In this document: piece after piece, positions 9,732 to 19,150 of the stretch
Layout: each line of letters opens with the position of its first letter
Numbering within the stretch: position 1 is the first letter of the stretch
Assembly (NCBI RefSeq): GCF_001440345.1
Contig: NZ_LJYX01000009.1
Coordinates: 140,492 to 204,491 of the forward strand
Source: Colwellia sp. TT2012
GTDB taxonomy: Bacteria; Pseudomonadota; Gammaproteobacteria; Enterobacterales; Alteromonadaceae
Reading direction: 5' to 3'
Length of the DNA: 64,000 bases
Translations under genes and position numbers: made by a program
Notes under the pieces: model-generated
What the model saw: only the letters and a program-made list of their open reading frames with translations
Databases searched by the model: none
What the model was told of the DNA's origin: nothing

Positions 9732-11246
9732 ATGCGCATTATCCATACCTCAGATTGGCACCTTGGCCAATATTTTTACGGCAAAAGCCGCGCCAATGAA
9801 CATCAACAATTTCTTAGCTGGTTGATAGCACAAGTTAGTAAACATAATATTGAGGCCATTATTGTTGCCGGTGATATTTTTGATACCTCAACCCCACCAA
9901 GTTATGCCCGTGAAATGTATTATGATTTTATTGCCAAGCTACATCTGACTGCTTGCCAATTGGTTATATTGGCTGGAAATCATGACTCAGTGGCGATGTT
10001 GTCTGAGTCGCAAGCGGTATTAGCCAGTTTATCTACCCGCGTTATTACCCAAGTAATACCTGTGTCACTTGCTGAAGATGATTTAAGTAATGAAACAAGT
10101 GCGGCAGCTAAGGCCTTGGCACAGCAAGTTTTTCCGTTAATGAATGCCAAAGGGCAAGCATCGGCCATTATTTGTGCCATTCCTTTTGTCCGTCCACGTG
10201 ATGTTATTAAAAGCCGTGCTGGTCAGTCAGCCAGTGATAAACAGCAAAATTTACAACAGGCGATCAGTGCTCATTATCAGCACCTTTATCAACACGCGGT
10301 TGTTTTAGCTAAAAAGTTATTCAAAGAGCAAGCCAAAACACAAGCTAAAGCACCATCCAAAGAAATATCGAAAGATGTAGAGCAGGGCGAGCAATTGCCT
10401 ATTATTGCCACCGGACATTTAACCGCCCTTGGTGTCTCGATAAATGACAGTAAAAGTGACTCGGTCAGAGATATTTATATAGGCTCGTTAGAAGCTTTTC
10501 CTGCTAGCGCTTTTCCGCCAGCAGACTATATAGCTCTGGGTCATATCCATAGAGCGCAACACGTGGCGAAATCAGAGCACATTCGTTATTGCGGCTCGCC
10601 AATCGCGCTTAGTTTTGATGAAGCAAAACAGGAAAAACGCGTACTTATGGTTGAGTTCATCTCGGGCAAACTTGCTCAGGTTAACGATATTATGGTGCCG
10701 TGTTTTCAAGCGTTATATATGGTAAAAACTTCCGTGGATGAGCTTGAGTGCAACTTAAAAAAGACCCTGGTAGAGTTTGAATTGTTTAAAGAGCAGAGTG
10801 CGCAAACCGAGCTAGCGATTGAGAGCAAAGCTTGGCTTGATATCGAAATTGATAATGGCGATCACTTGCGTGATTTATCACAAAGAGTCAGTGAGCTTGT
10901 TGTTGATATGCCGTTTGAAGTGTTATTGGTGCGTCGTTGTAAAAAAGCACGGCAACGTCTGCAAGCACAACTGTCACAGCAAGATAACAGTACTTTAAGC
11001 GAATTATCGTTGGCAGAAGTATTTGATTCGCGTTTGTCACAACTGGATTGGCAAACAGAGGAGGAATTAGCCCGTAAAGTGCGCTTGAAATTATTGTTTA
11101 CTGAGCTATCGGTGGAGCTTTCCGCTAAGCGCTCAGCTGAAGTTAAGCAAGGTGAGGCTGAAAAACAAGGACAAAGCGAGGCTTGTGATAGTGATGCGGG
11201 CAAGGAAAATGGCAAGGTTGAAGAGGTTGAGCAAGACAATTTATGA
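9732..11246 (+). CDS. sbcD: Exonuclease SbcCD subunit D
   Basis: SbcD is the Mre11-type nuclease subunit that with SbcC cleaves DNA hairpins and protein-blocked ends. The metallophosphoesterase motifs are clear: [32 protein letters not shown], and ALGHIHRAQ with [13 protein letters not shown] chose the ATG at 9732 because E. coli SbcD begins [13 protein letters not shown]; a TTG at 9711 would add seven residues with no homology. At 504 residues it is about 100 longer than E. coli SbcD. The excess is an insert rich in K/A/Q near residues 195-225 and a charged tail ([19 protein letters not shown]). It overlaps sbcC by ATGA, so the pair is translationally coupled. Confidence 0.95.
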   Translation: MRIIHTSDWHLGQYFYGKSRANEHQQFLSWLIAQVSKHNIEAIIVAGDIFDTSTPPSYAREMYYDFIAKLHLTACQLVILAGNHDSVAMLSESQAVLASLSTRVITQVIPVSLAEDDLSNETSAAAKALAQQVFPLMNAKGQASAIICAIPFVRPRDVIKSRAGQSASDKQQNLQQAISAHYQHLYQHAVVLAKKLFKEQAKTQAKAPSKEISKDVEQGEQLPIIATGHLTALGVSINDSKSDSVRDIYIGSLEAFPASAFPPADYIALGHIHRAQHVAKSEHIRYCGSPIALSFDEAKQEKRVLMVEFISGKLAQVNDIMVPCFQALYMVKTSVDELECNLKKTLVEFELFKEQSAQTELAIESKAWLDIEIDNGDHLRDLSQRVSELVVDMPFEVLLVRRCKKARQRLQAQLSQQDNSTLSELSLAEVFDSRLSQLDWQTEEELARKVRLKLLFTELSVELSAKRSAEVKQGEAEKQGQSEACDSDAGKENGKVEEVEQDNL

Positions 11247-14200
11247 GAATTTTAACTTTACGCTTTGAGAACATTAATTCTCTCAAAGGCAGTTGGAAAA
11301 TAGATTTTAGTGCCGCGCCTTTTGATAGCAGCGGTTTATTCGCCATTACCGGTCCTACTGGGGCCGGAAAAACCACCATACTCGATGCTATTTGTTTAGC
11401 GCTTTATCATCAAACACCGCGTTTAACTGTTTCTAAAAAACAAAACCAGTTAATGACCCGCCATACTAGTCACTGTATGGCTGAGGTTGAATTTGAAGTG
11501 AAAGGTCAAGGATATCGGGCCTTTTGGAGCCAAAAAAGAGCCCGCAATAAGCTTGATGGCAATTTATTAGAGCCTGTGGCGGAACTCGCTAAACTCGATG
11601 GCACCATAATGTCAAATAAGCTTAAAACAGTGCGCAGCGATATTAGCGATTTAACTGGGCTTAACTTTTCACGTTTTACCAAATCAATGATGCTTTCCCA
11701 AGGAGAGTTTGCCGCCTTTTTAAATGCTCCGGCCAATGAGCGCGCGCAATTACTTGAACAGCTCACCGGTACCGAAATTTACGGCGATATTTCCCAACAA
11801 GTTTTTGATAATCACCGCAGTGCCAGTGAAGAATTGAAGTTATTACAAGCTCAGAGCCAAGGTGTAGCCTTACTTGATGAAGAACAGGTCAGTGAGCTTG
11901 AGCGACAACTTGCGCAAACCACAAGGCAAGAAAAACAGTTAAATGAACAAGTGCAGCAGGCGCAACAAGTAAAAAATTGGTGCTCGAATTTATCGACTAA
12001 TGCACAAGCACAACAAGAGGCAAAGCAGCAGTTAACAGTGATAGAGACGCAAGAGCAGCAAGCAAAAGCCGATCTTGATTTACTCATCCAGTCGACCTTG
12101 GCTGAGCCGCTGCGCGCGCCTTATGAGCAAATGGCGCATTATCGTCAGCAATACCAGCAAAGTTTGCAGCAAGTGACTAGTCAAACCGAGCAATTAGCAA
12201 CACTGGAGCAAGCGGTTTTAGCCAGTGATAGTGTCTTAACCCAGCTAAAAACCAGCCAAATTACGGCAGAAAAACAACGTAACGTTATTGAGCAAGTATT
12301 GCAGGAAAAGATCCAACCGCTTGAACATGCCATTACTCACCAACAAGCAGCTTGGCAAGAGACTAACAATAGTGTCGCGGGACAAAGCAAGGAATTAACG
12401 GTTAACGAAGCGGCTTTAGTTACGGCTCAAACCGAGCAAGAGCAAATATTACAGACAGTGGTGCAGCAACAAGAAGCGTTAGCTCAAGGCCATGCCTTGC
12501 AGCAATTGCCGGAAAAACTACCCTTATGGCAAAATCAATATCAGCAATTAACTCAACAGCAAGTGAGTGTGCAGGGCTTATTAACCGAGCAAAGTAAGCT
12601 TGAGCAAACGCTGCTTGGTTTACAAGCTCAACATCAAACACAACAGCAGCACATTACGCAGAGTGAAGGGCTGTTACTCGCGCTTAATGAACAACAGCAA
12701 ACCCTGGTCGACCAAGCACAGCAAGGGGTGCAAAACAGCCAAGCGGCGCAGGCTATCTTTGCTCGCTTTAGTGATGATAACGCAGAGGATAAGGGCGTAA
12801 ATCAGGCAGCAGCGATAACTGAGGTAACCAGCGAGACCCTTAATCAAGCGGTTGTTGATAGCCAAGAGCAACAACTAAGCTTAAAACAAGCCCTGCAGCT
12901 AGCACAGCGGTTTCAGGTGTTGGCTGATGAGCAACAAGGTTTGTCACGACAACAAGTAAAAGATAAGCAACAACTGACCATAACAGAGCAAGAGCTAATA
13001 CAGTTACGCATAAGTTATGGTGCTAATCAGCAACAGAAAAAAGACGTTGAACGTTTACTTGCTCAGCAGCAAACTATTATGGCGCTCAGTGAGCACAGAG
13101 CAAAACTACAAGCCGAAGACGCTTGCCCCTTATGTGGCTCATGTGAACACCCAGCGATAAATGATTATCAAGCACTTGATAGTGATGAGCAGCAACAGCG
13201 TTTATCACGGCTCAATGATGAATTGTCGCAATTAGAACAACAAGGTAAAGCCCTTAATAGTGTGCAAGCGCAGTTAACGGCGCAACTTGCCATGCAACAT
13301 TCTCGTCTACAAGGCATCACTAACGAGCAACAGAGTCTTGAGCAAAATTGGCAGTCGTTAACTGTTAAGCCATTTATCAAGGAAGATATTACTAGCAAGC
13401 AAAATGAACAGCAGATTTCATTAATAGAAGCAGGCACTGCGCAAGCGTTAACTCAGCAATTAAATACCTTAAGTCAGCAGCTTGATGAGTTACTGTCTTT
13501 GCAACAAGCACTGCAGCAAAACAGTCAAGCTCAGCAACAAAACCTTGAGCAAATCACCCTTGGTGATAAGCAATTATCTAGTCAGAAAAATCAATTACAA
13601 CTATTGCACGAACAAGGCAATTTTCAGCGTGACCTTAAGATAAAGATAGCCAAGGATTTAGCCTTAGCACAGCAAGCTATGGTCACCCTCAATGGACAAT
13701 TATTAGCCGACATCACTGTGAGCGGAATTGAGAGTAAAATAGCCTTGCCTAATGTTTCGGTAAGTGATGAGACTAGCGGACAAGTTCAGTCAATATGTAT
13801 TGATGAAACTTGGCTAGGCTCTGTAAAAAAACAGGGACAAGAATACCAACAAATTGTCAGTAACCAGCAAGCCGCACAAGAGCTCTTAACTGGCATTGAG
13901 CACACGCTAGGTTTACTAAAACAGCAGGTTGAACAACAGCAGCACTTATATAACCAAGTAAAAACACAATTAAGTGGCCAGCAAAGTGAAATTTCCGCTC
14001 AAAACACCTTACGTGTCACCTTGTTTGTTGAGCTTGGTATCACCGATAAACAGATGCAAGATACGGTTATATTGACAGAAAAAATAACTGCTGAGCGACT
14101 GGCTGATGATAAAAATCTTGAACAGGCGAAACGTCTGTATCAGGCAGAAATATCAGCACAGCAGGAAAGTAAAGGCCAACTAAGCACGGAAAAAACACAA

Positions 14201-15163
14201 TTAGAGACGGTGGCTAAGCAAAGTGACAGCGTAACCCGTGATTGGACAAAACTCCTAGCAGCCAGTGATTTTACCGATGAACAACAGGTTTTATCCGCTT
14301 TGCTTAGTCCCGATAAAAAGCAGCAACTGAGCAAACTTGCCGATGATATTGGTGATAGTAAAAAACAAGCACAAGTATTGATAAACCAAGCTGAAAAAGT
14401 CACTCTTGAATTGAACCTGCAAAAGGCTAGGTTAAAGGAAAATGGTGCTGTCGATTTTGATGAAAAATCAGTGTCGAAAAGCTTAATGAAAATGTCGGAC
14501 ATGTTGAAAGAGTGCCAGCAAAAAACAGGTCAGCTCGGTCAACAAATCAGCCAAGATCAAGCCAATAAAACTCAGCAAAAAAATCTACTTACGCAGATCA
14601 AACAAGCGCAGTTCTCCTTGGATGATCTTAGTCACCTTAATGCCCTTATTGGCTCAGCCGATGGCGCCAAATTTAGACGCTTCGCCCAAGGCTTAACGTT
14701 AGCCAATTTAGTACATCTTGCCAACACACAACTCGATAGACTATTTAGCCGCTATCAACTGCAATGTCAGCAAAGCGATACTTTAGCTTTAGAAGTGGTT
14801 GATACCTGGCAAGGAGATACTGCTCGCGATATTAAAACCTTATCTGGCGGTGAAAGCTTTTTGATAAGTTTGGCACTGGCCTTGGCACTTTCAGATTTAG
14901 TCAGTAATAAAACCAGTATTGACTCTTTATTTCTTGATGAAGGCTTTGGCACCTTAGATAACAATACCTTAGAAGTGGCGCTTGATGCTCTTGATAATTT
15001 AAACGCCAGTGGCAAAATGATTGGTGTCATTAGCCATGTTGAGGCATTAAAAGAGCGCATTGGTGTGCAGATTAAAGTAAGAAAACTCAGTGGTTTGGGG
15101 ATAAGCAGCTTAGATAAACAATATGAATTTCATGCTGAGACAGCTACTGAATTGAAGCAATAA
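11243..15163 (+). CDS. sbcC: Exonuclease SbcCD subunit C (Rad50-like SMC ATPase)
   Basis: SbcC is the SMC-like ATPase partner of SbcD. The Walker A loop [14 protein letters not shown] is at about residue 35. A very long glutamine-rich coiled coil follows, with a zinc hook CPLCG near residue 630, then a second coiled coil. The C-terminal lobe carries the ABC signature [18 protein letters not shown] and Walker [13 protein letters not shown]. At 1306 residues it is longer than the E. coli protein (about 1048); the extra length is in the coiled-coil arms. It overlaps sbcD by four bases (ATGA). Confidence 0.95.
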   Translation: MRILTLRFENINSLKGSWKIDFSAAPFDSSGLFAITGPTGAGKTTILDAICLALYHQTPRLTVSKKQNQLMTRHTSHCMAEVEFEVKGQGYRAFWSQKRARNKLDGNLLEPVAELAKLDGTIMSNKLKTVRSDISDLTGLNFSRFTKSMMLSQGEFAAFLNAPANERAQLLEQLTGTEIYGDISQQVFDNHRSASEELKLLQAQSQGVALLDEEQVSELERQLAQTTRQEKQLNEQVQQAQQVKNWCSNLSTNAQAQQEAKQQLTVIETQEQQAKADLDLLIQSTLAEPLRAPYEQMAHYRQQYQQSLQQVTSQTEQLATLEQAVLASDSVLTQLKTSQITAEKQRNVIEQVLQEKIQPLEHAITHQQAAWQETNNSVAGQSKELTVNEAALVTAQTEQEQILQTVVQQQEALAQGHALQQLPEKLPLWQNQYQQLTQQQVSVQGLLTEQSKLEQTLLGLQAQHQTQQQHITQSEGLLLALNEQQQTLVDQAQQGVQNSQAAQAIFARFSDDNAEDKGVNQAAAITEVTSETLNQAVVDSQEQQLSLKQALQLAQRFQVLADEQQGLSRQQVKDKQQLTITEQELIQLRISYGANQQQKKDVERLLAQQQTIMALSEHRAKLQAEDACPLCGSCEHPAINDYQALDSDEQQQRLSRLNDELSQLEQQGKALNSVQAQLTAQLAMQHSRLQGITNEQQSLEQNWQSLTVKPFIKEDITSKQNEQQISLIEAGTAQALTQQLNTLSQQLDELLSLQQALQQNSQAQQQNLEQITLGDKQLSSQKNQLQLLHEQGNFQRDLKIKIAKDLALAQQAMVTLNGQLLADITVSGIESKIALPNVSVSDETSGQVQSICIDETWLGSVKKQGQEYQQIVSNQQAAQELLTGIEHTLGLLKQQVEQQQHLYNQVKTQLSGQQSEISAQNTLRVTLFVELGITDKQMQDTVILTEKITAERLADDKNLEQAKRLYQAEISAQQESKGQLSTEKTQLETVAKQSDSVTRDWTKLLAASDFTDEQQVLSALLSPDKKQQLSKLADDIGDSKKQAQVLINQAEKVTLELNLQKARLKENGAVDFDEKSVSKSLMKMSDMLKECQQKTGQLGQQISQDQANKTQQKNLLTQIKQAQFSLDDLSHLNALIGSADGAKFRRFAQGLTLANLVHLANTQLDRLFSRYQLQCQQSDTLALEVVDTWQGDTARDIKTLSGGESFLISLALALALSDLVSNKTSIDSLFLDEGFGTLDNNTLEVALDALDNLNASGKMIGVISHVEALKERIGVQIKVRKLSGLGISSLDKQYEFHAETATELKQ

Positions 15164-15223
15164 GATAGCTTGTTTAAGCGGTCGATATTGAAAACTTATT
15201 TAGTCATATTAAAGGATTAATCT

Positions 15224-16123
15224 GTGGAAATTTGGATTTATTTCACCCTCTTAGCGGCGACTATGCAGGCGGTAAGAACCGCAGGACAAAAAAAGTTATC
15301 CGCTAAGCTCAACTCAATGGCGACCACAGGAGTACGTTACTTTTATGCTTTACCGTTTGCCTGGTGCTACCTTTGGTGGCTGCTTAATTTTAGGGACGTA
15401 GCAGTACCCGCATTAAATACCTCATTTTTACAATATGCCTTAGTGGCCTGTGTCATGCAAATATGGGGCACCGCCTGTTTAGTGGCTGCTTTTCGCTACC
15501 GTAATTTTGCTGTTGCTACCAGTTTGGCTAAAACGGAGGCCATTCAAGTGGCCATTGTCGGCGCTTTATTTTTTGGTGCGACACTGTCCGGTTTAGGCTG
15601 GCTCAGTGTTGTTGTCGGTGTTGTTGGTGTGTTCTTTGTATCGAAAGTGAAGTTGAGATTGAGAGATATCTTAGCCGATTCACAAGGCCTTATTGGTATG
15701 GGATATGGCCTAGCGGCTGGCTTAGGTTTAGCGATCACCACCTTGTTAATTCGTGAGTCGAGTTTGGCGCTTAATACCGACTTAATGGTCAGTGCTGCGG
15801 TCACCTTGGTATTTATGATCACGGTGCAATCAGTTATGTCATTTATTTATATTTACTTGCAAGACAAATCACAATTAGCCTTAATGCTTAAACATTGGCG
15901 TTTATGTTTATTTGTTGGCATTACCAGTGTACTGGGCTCCATTGGTTGGTTTACCGGCGCCAGTTATCAAAATGCCGCCTATGTAAAAGCATTAGGGCAG
16001 GTTGAGTTCTTTATTACCTTGGCATTGACCTATCGGGTATTTAAAGAAACGGTAAGCTTAAAAGAGTACCTTGGTATGTTCTTAATAATATTAAGTGTGG
16101 TTATCTTACTGGTATGGGCGTAA
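15224..16123 (+). CDS. EamA/DMT-superfamily permease
   Basis: 299 residues with about ten hydrophobic helices in two similar halves, the architecture of drug/metabolite transporters of the EamA type. The second half ends in ALGQVEFFITLALTYRVFKE, the usual EamA closing pattern. It starts at GTG 15224 behind AAAGGA (15211 onward). The substrate cannot be read from sequence. It sits 60 bp after sbcC but has its own good RBS and may be separately transcribed. An inverted repeat TACGGGCAT...ATGGCCGTA at 16141-16164 follows the stop, without a T-run. Confidence 0.8.
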   Translation: MEIWIYFTLLAATMQAVRTAGQKKLSAKLNSMATTGVRYFYALPFAWCYLWWLLNFRDVAVPALNTSFLQYALVACVMQIWGTACLVAAFRYRNFAVATSLAKTEAIQVAIVGALFFGATLSGLGWLSVVVGVVGVFFVSKVKLRLRDILADSQGLIGMGYGLAAGLGLAITTLLIRESSLALNTDLMVSAAVTLVFMITVQSVMSFIYIYLQDKSQLALMLKHWRLCLFVGITSVLGSIGWFTGASYQNAAYVKALGQVEFFITLALTYRVFKETVSLKEYLGMFLIILSVVILLVWA

Positions 16124-16299
16124 CTCGCTAGATATAAAAGTACGGGCATAACAGTATGGCCGTAAATTGACTTGCTTAGAGACTAAAGCCATGGCATTGC
16201 CCTTTAAATATATTTTATTACCGAGTAAAGCAAGGTAAACTGCCCGATATAACATTAAGTATTAATTATACTCATACGGGTATTAACGAAGAGATCACT

Positions 16300-16803
16300 A
16301 TGATAATTGCTGAAAAAACTGTTGCTCACTTTCATTACACCCTTAAAAATGAAGCGGGTGAAGAATTAGAATCATCAAACGGTCATGAGCCTCTAACCTA
16401 TTTACATGGCGCTAACAATACCTTAGCCGGTTTAGAGAAAGCTTTAACGGGTAAAGCAACCGGAGATAAGTTTTCCGTAACCTTACAACCAGATGAAGCT
16501 TACGGTGAGTATCAAGAAGGTTTAGAGCAACGTGTACCAGTTAAACACTTACAAGGCTTAGTGAGCAAAAGTGCTAAATGGAAAAAGGGCATGACTGCTG
16601 TTATACAAACTGAACAAGGTCAACGCCAAGTTACCGTCATTAAAGTCGGTAAATTTATGGTAACGGTTGATATTAACCCACCGCTAGCAGGTAAAGTACT
16701 TACTTTTGACCTTGATATCGTTGACGTGCGTGAAGCGACTGAAGACGAAGTGAAACACGGCCATGTACATAGTGCTGATAGCAGCTGTGGTCACGATCAC
16801 TAG
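16300..16803 (+). CDS. slyD: FKBP-type peptidyl-prolyl isomerase SlyD
   Basis: SlyD is a cytoplasmic prolyl isomerase/chaperone with a metal-binding tail that helps nickel delivery. The FKBP core shows PLTYLHGANNTLAGLEKAL and DEAYGEYQEGLEQRVP, split by the IF (insert-in-flap) chaperone segment (about 70-130). It ends REATEDEVKHGHVH then SADSSCGHDH, a shortened form of the His/Cys-rich SlyD tail. Length (167) is normal for the family. ATG 16300 is preceded by GAAGAG. It is followed by a strong terminator. Confidence 0.93.
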   Translation: MIIAEKTVAHFHYTLKNEAGEELESSNGHEPLTYLHGANNTLAGLEKALTGKATGDKFSVTLQPDEAYGEYQEGLEQRVPVKHLQGLVSKSAKWKKGMTAVIQTEQGQRQVTVIKVGKFMVTVDINPPLAGKVLTFDLDIVDVREATEDEVKHGHVHSADSSCGHDH

Positions 16804-16873
16804 GTTAACGTTAGTTAATTAGTCTTTACTGCTGATAAGCTCAATTATAAGTTAGTAGATAAGTAATCGATAT

Positions 16874-16911
16874 AAAAAACGCTAAGCAGATAAACTGCTT
16901 AGCGTTTTTTT
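16874..16911 (+). terminator. Rho-independent terminator after slyD
   Basis: Stem AAACGCTAAGCAG / CTGCTTAGCGTTT with a short ATAAA loop, followed by a run of seven T. It lies about 70 bp past the slyD stop. The matching A-run on the other side could let it work in both directions. Confidence 0.9.
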
Positions 16912-17002
16912 ATCGACTTTATTTTTCCAGTTAGCTGTATTTATATGGCTATACTAGCGTTAAAAGTTGTAGGATTAAAACGTCTAAATTAATCGTAAGC
17001 GT

Positions 17003-17448
17003 CTAGCTAACGACACCTAAATCAGCCATTCTAGCTCGCATGGTTAAGCTTTTCGTCGGCGCACCATTATCTGAGTGCAATATTAAATCTGTTTTTAAGT
17101 GGCTCTGTTGTAGTTTTGTGTTGTTGAGTAAACGAGCGAGACACATACACGCTCATTGACATCCTGTCACCGCGATATACCGTTTGTCCTAAACATAATC
17201 CCTCCATGGGGCTCCACATAAACATCAGGACAGTGTGCTCCTGCACAGTCTAATAAGGGTATATCCATATACCGTCATGCTTGTGAAGCTCGATCTTATC
17301 ACATCAGCAATACCTTCCTTTAAATCAGAGTGTTACATTATAGACAACAGTGTTCTACAACAGAGCCTTTTAAGTACTTCTCTGCCGACAGACTACGTTC
17401 AAGCAACTTATTGGAATTGGTATTAGCTGCTTGTTCACCTGTTGAGGT
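17003..17448 (-). pseudogene. Degraded IS3-type transposase fragment, interrupted by a small insertion
   Basis: Read on the minus strand, 17100-17003 encodes KTDLILHSDNGAPTKS and then LTMRARMADLGVVS before a TAG. LHSDNGAP is the conserved block around the second catalytic aspartate of IS3-family DDE transposases. If the element at 17101-17367 and one copy of its target duplication are removed, the same frame continues upstream through LLERSLSAEKYLKTDLILHS to a stop at 17451-17449, which supports one ancestral reading frame. Both ends of the transposase are missing, so it is not functional. Confidence 0.75.
17101..17367. mobile_element. 267-bp MITE-like or internally deleted IS with 13-bp TIRs and 8-bp target duplication
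   Basis: GGCTCTGTTGTAG at 17101-17113 is repeated perfectly inverted at 17355-17367 (CTACAACAGAGCC). The element is flanked by the direct repeat TTTTAAGT at 17093-17100 and 17368-17375. GGCnCTGTTG ends and an 8-bp duplication are the hallmarks of the IS6 (IS26) family, so I read this as a non-autonomous or deleted IS6-like element. No transposase is encoded inside. It sits inside the IS3-type remnant, so it came second. Confidence 0.8.
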
Positions 17449-17655
17449 TTAACGGATAGTATTTCGCCAGATAGACGATTACCCCCAGGCTTAAAAAGTG
17501 GCGGGGTTCACGTTATTGTTGTGAAAAAATTGCATGAGACTTAAACCACTACTTTTGTGTAGTTTAAAGTGGTTTTGGCCCGTGAAAAATATTTTGTTGT
17601 TATTTCATAATTATCTCCTCTTAATGTGCTGAGGTAACTATGCACAGCCTTGATT

Positions 17656-17919
17656 TATACCCGTCACCATTCAAAGTGCTCGATTTCAGTGGGAATTAAA
17701 AGCGCTTTAGGCAAGGGAAATAATTGAAGCATAGTCATGCTAGGGTTTCATTATTTAACGCGGTATAAAGTCATTTTAAACCCATCGAAGAAGCGGTTGA
17801 GCAACATCACTTCATCGTTGCTGTAACTCATAATGAAACAACCATTATTTCATCACAGCGCCTTGAATTGAAATTGCTCAAGCACTCTGAAACATGCACT
17901 TTGAATGGTAACGGGTATA
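17656..17919. repeat. 264-bp inverted-repeat element (MITE-like or intergenic repeat)
   Basis: The 24-bp ends TATACCCGTCACCATTCAAA (17656 onward, continuing GTGC) and its inverted partner at 17896-17919 differ at one position. The interior contains further self-complementary stretches, such as ATAATG...CATTAT near 17830-17850. It encodes no protein. The ends resemble intergenic repeats that I recall from marine gammaproteobacterial genomes, but I cannot confirm copies elsewhere. Confidence 0.75.
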
Positions 17920-18239
17920 TATTGGTATAGGGGGGCTAATTACGCGCTTACAAAATAATGGTTAAATCTTTCGGGTTTATTACCCTATTTTGTTTGGTTA
18001 GGACCTGTTATTTTTTCTGTTAATATTCTCTATCTTTGGCGTTAAAACCCAAATTATTTATTAATAACCCTCTAAAAAATTTAAGACTAGTTAACTTTTA
18101 TTGTATTTTTATTGTATTTTTAATATTTTGTGCTAGCTGAAATGATGTAGTTAAATATTGAAGTATAGTTACAAAATAGGATATTAGTTCCATTATTATC
18201 AACAGGTTAAATCATTTATATATTTTTGAATACTCTTTC

Positions 18240-18267
18240 TTGCATTCCGTTAAATCTGTCATATGCT
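18240..18267 (+). promoter_or_regulatory. Possible sigma70-type promoter of the chemosensory operon
   Basis: TTGCAT (18240-18245) and TATGCT (18262-18267) are separated by 16 bp and lie about 45 bp before the first ATG of the operon. Both hexamers match consensus at four positions. I do not see a sigma28-like element. This is a weak, pattern-only call. Confidence 0.35.
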
Positions 18268-18311
18268 TTAAGGCACAAAGCACAATAATAAAAATACGGA
18301 TATTTTAATAA

Positions 18312-18587
18312 ATGATCAAATTCCCCAATGACTTAACCATTGCTCAGGTTGACGAGTATCGAGCTCTAATTATTCCATTAATTGATGACCAAGATGTAAT
18401 AACCATTGATGACAGTGAATTAACACGAATCGATACTATCGGCGTGCAATTTATCCTTGCCGTTGTTACCTACATCATTGCCCAGGGTAAAGAAATTAAG
18501 TGGCAGTCAAAATCCAGTGTTTTAAAGGAAAGTATTCAACAACTTGGTATCAGTGATGCCATTTTATTGCAATACATCATGGATTGA
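18312..18587 (+). CDS. STAS-domain protein at the head of the chemosensory operon
   Basis: 91 residues covering one STAS domain, the fold of anti-sigma factor antagonists. The usual phospho-acceptor loop reads LTRIDTIGVQFILAV, with T42 at the position normally held by Ser/Thr. Related chemosensory operons also begin with such a gene. Its partner is unknown; the HATPase domain of the CrsR-like protein at 30944-32692 is a candidate by operon linkage. It is followed 71 bp later by cheY. Confidence 0.85.
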   Translation: MIKFPNDLTIAQVDEYRALIIPLIDDQDVITIDDSELTRIDTIGVQFILAVVTYIIAQGKEIKWQSKSSVLKESIQQLGISDAILLQYIMD

Positions 18588-18658
18588 GAACTTTTTCTTA
18601 TTAAAAATAAATCAATAGAATACAGCACTCCAATGCCTTAAACGATGAGGAAACCAGT

Positions 18659-19021
18659 ATGACTAAAGTGTTAGTTGTTGATGACTCAAACTCCATAAGA
18701 GACATGGTCAGTTTTACCTTAAAAAGTGCGGGATACCAAACGGTTGAAGCTAAAGATGGTCAAGAGGGTTTAAATAAAGCGAAAAGTAGTAGTTTTGACT
18801 TGGTGATTTCCGATGTAAATATGCCCAATATGGATGGTATAAGCTTATGTACCGAGTTGCGCAAGCTAGTTAATTTTAAATTCACCCCTATTTTGATGTT
18901 AACCACAGAAAGCTCTGCCGAGATGAAAATGCGTGGTAAATCGGCTGGTGCAACTGGTTGGTTGGTTAAGCCGTTTAACCCAGAAAAGTTGTTAGCTACC
19001 ATTAAACGTGTGGTTAAGTAA
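18659..19021 (+). CDS. cheY: CheY-like single-domain response regulator
   Basis: 120 residues, receiver domain only. The acidic pocket is VVDDSNS at the N-terminus, phospho-acceptor D52 in ISDVNMPNMDG, the conserved T in MLTTESS and K in WLVKPFNPEK. It is the expected phosphorylation target of the CheA encoded downstream. Whether it acts on flagellar motors or on another output cannot be told from the sequence. It starts with ATG behind GAGGAAACC. Confidence 0.92.
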   Translation: MTKVLVVDDSNSIRDMVSFTLKSAGYQTVEAKDGQEGLNKAKSSSFDLVISDVNMPNMDGISLCTELRKLVNFKFTPILMLTTESSAEMKMRGKSAGATGWLVKPFNPEKLLATIKRVVK

Positions 19022-19150
19022 CTTTATTAATATAAAAAACTGTTTAATCATTTTAGATCAGTAACTTAATTATCTTAGGTGCTATTAATAAAAGTATCTT
19101 GTCGTGATAATACCCCCTGATTTTGACAAGGAAAGAGTAGGTAATCACTT

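Larger units (their letters stand above)
16912..18311. other. 1.4-kb gene-free accessory stretch with nested mobile-element remnants
   Basis: No intact gene lies between the slyD terminator and the chemosensory operon. The stretch contains an IS3-type transposase remnant (17003-17448), a 267-bp inverted-repeat element inserted in it (17101-17367), and a 264-bp inverted-repeat element (17656-17919), each listed separately. I see nothing identifiable in 17449-17655 or in the very AT-rich 17920-18239. A 63-codon frame at 17235-17426 crosses the end of the inserted element and is not a gene. Confidence 0.75.

Noticed and set aside
17235..17426. 63-codon frame in the mobile-element debris
   Set aside because: It crosses the right end of the 267-bp element and its target duplication, so it cannot be an ancestral gene, and it has no homology that I recognise.
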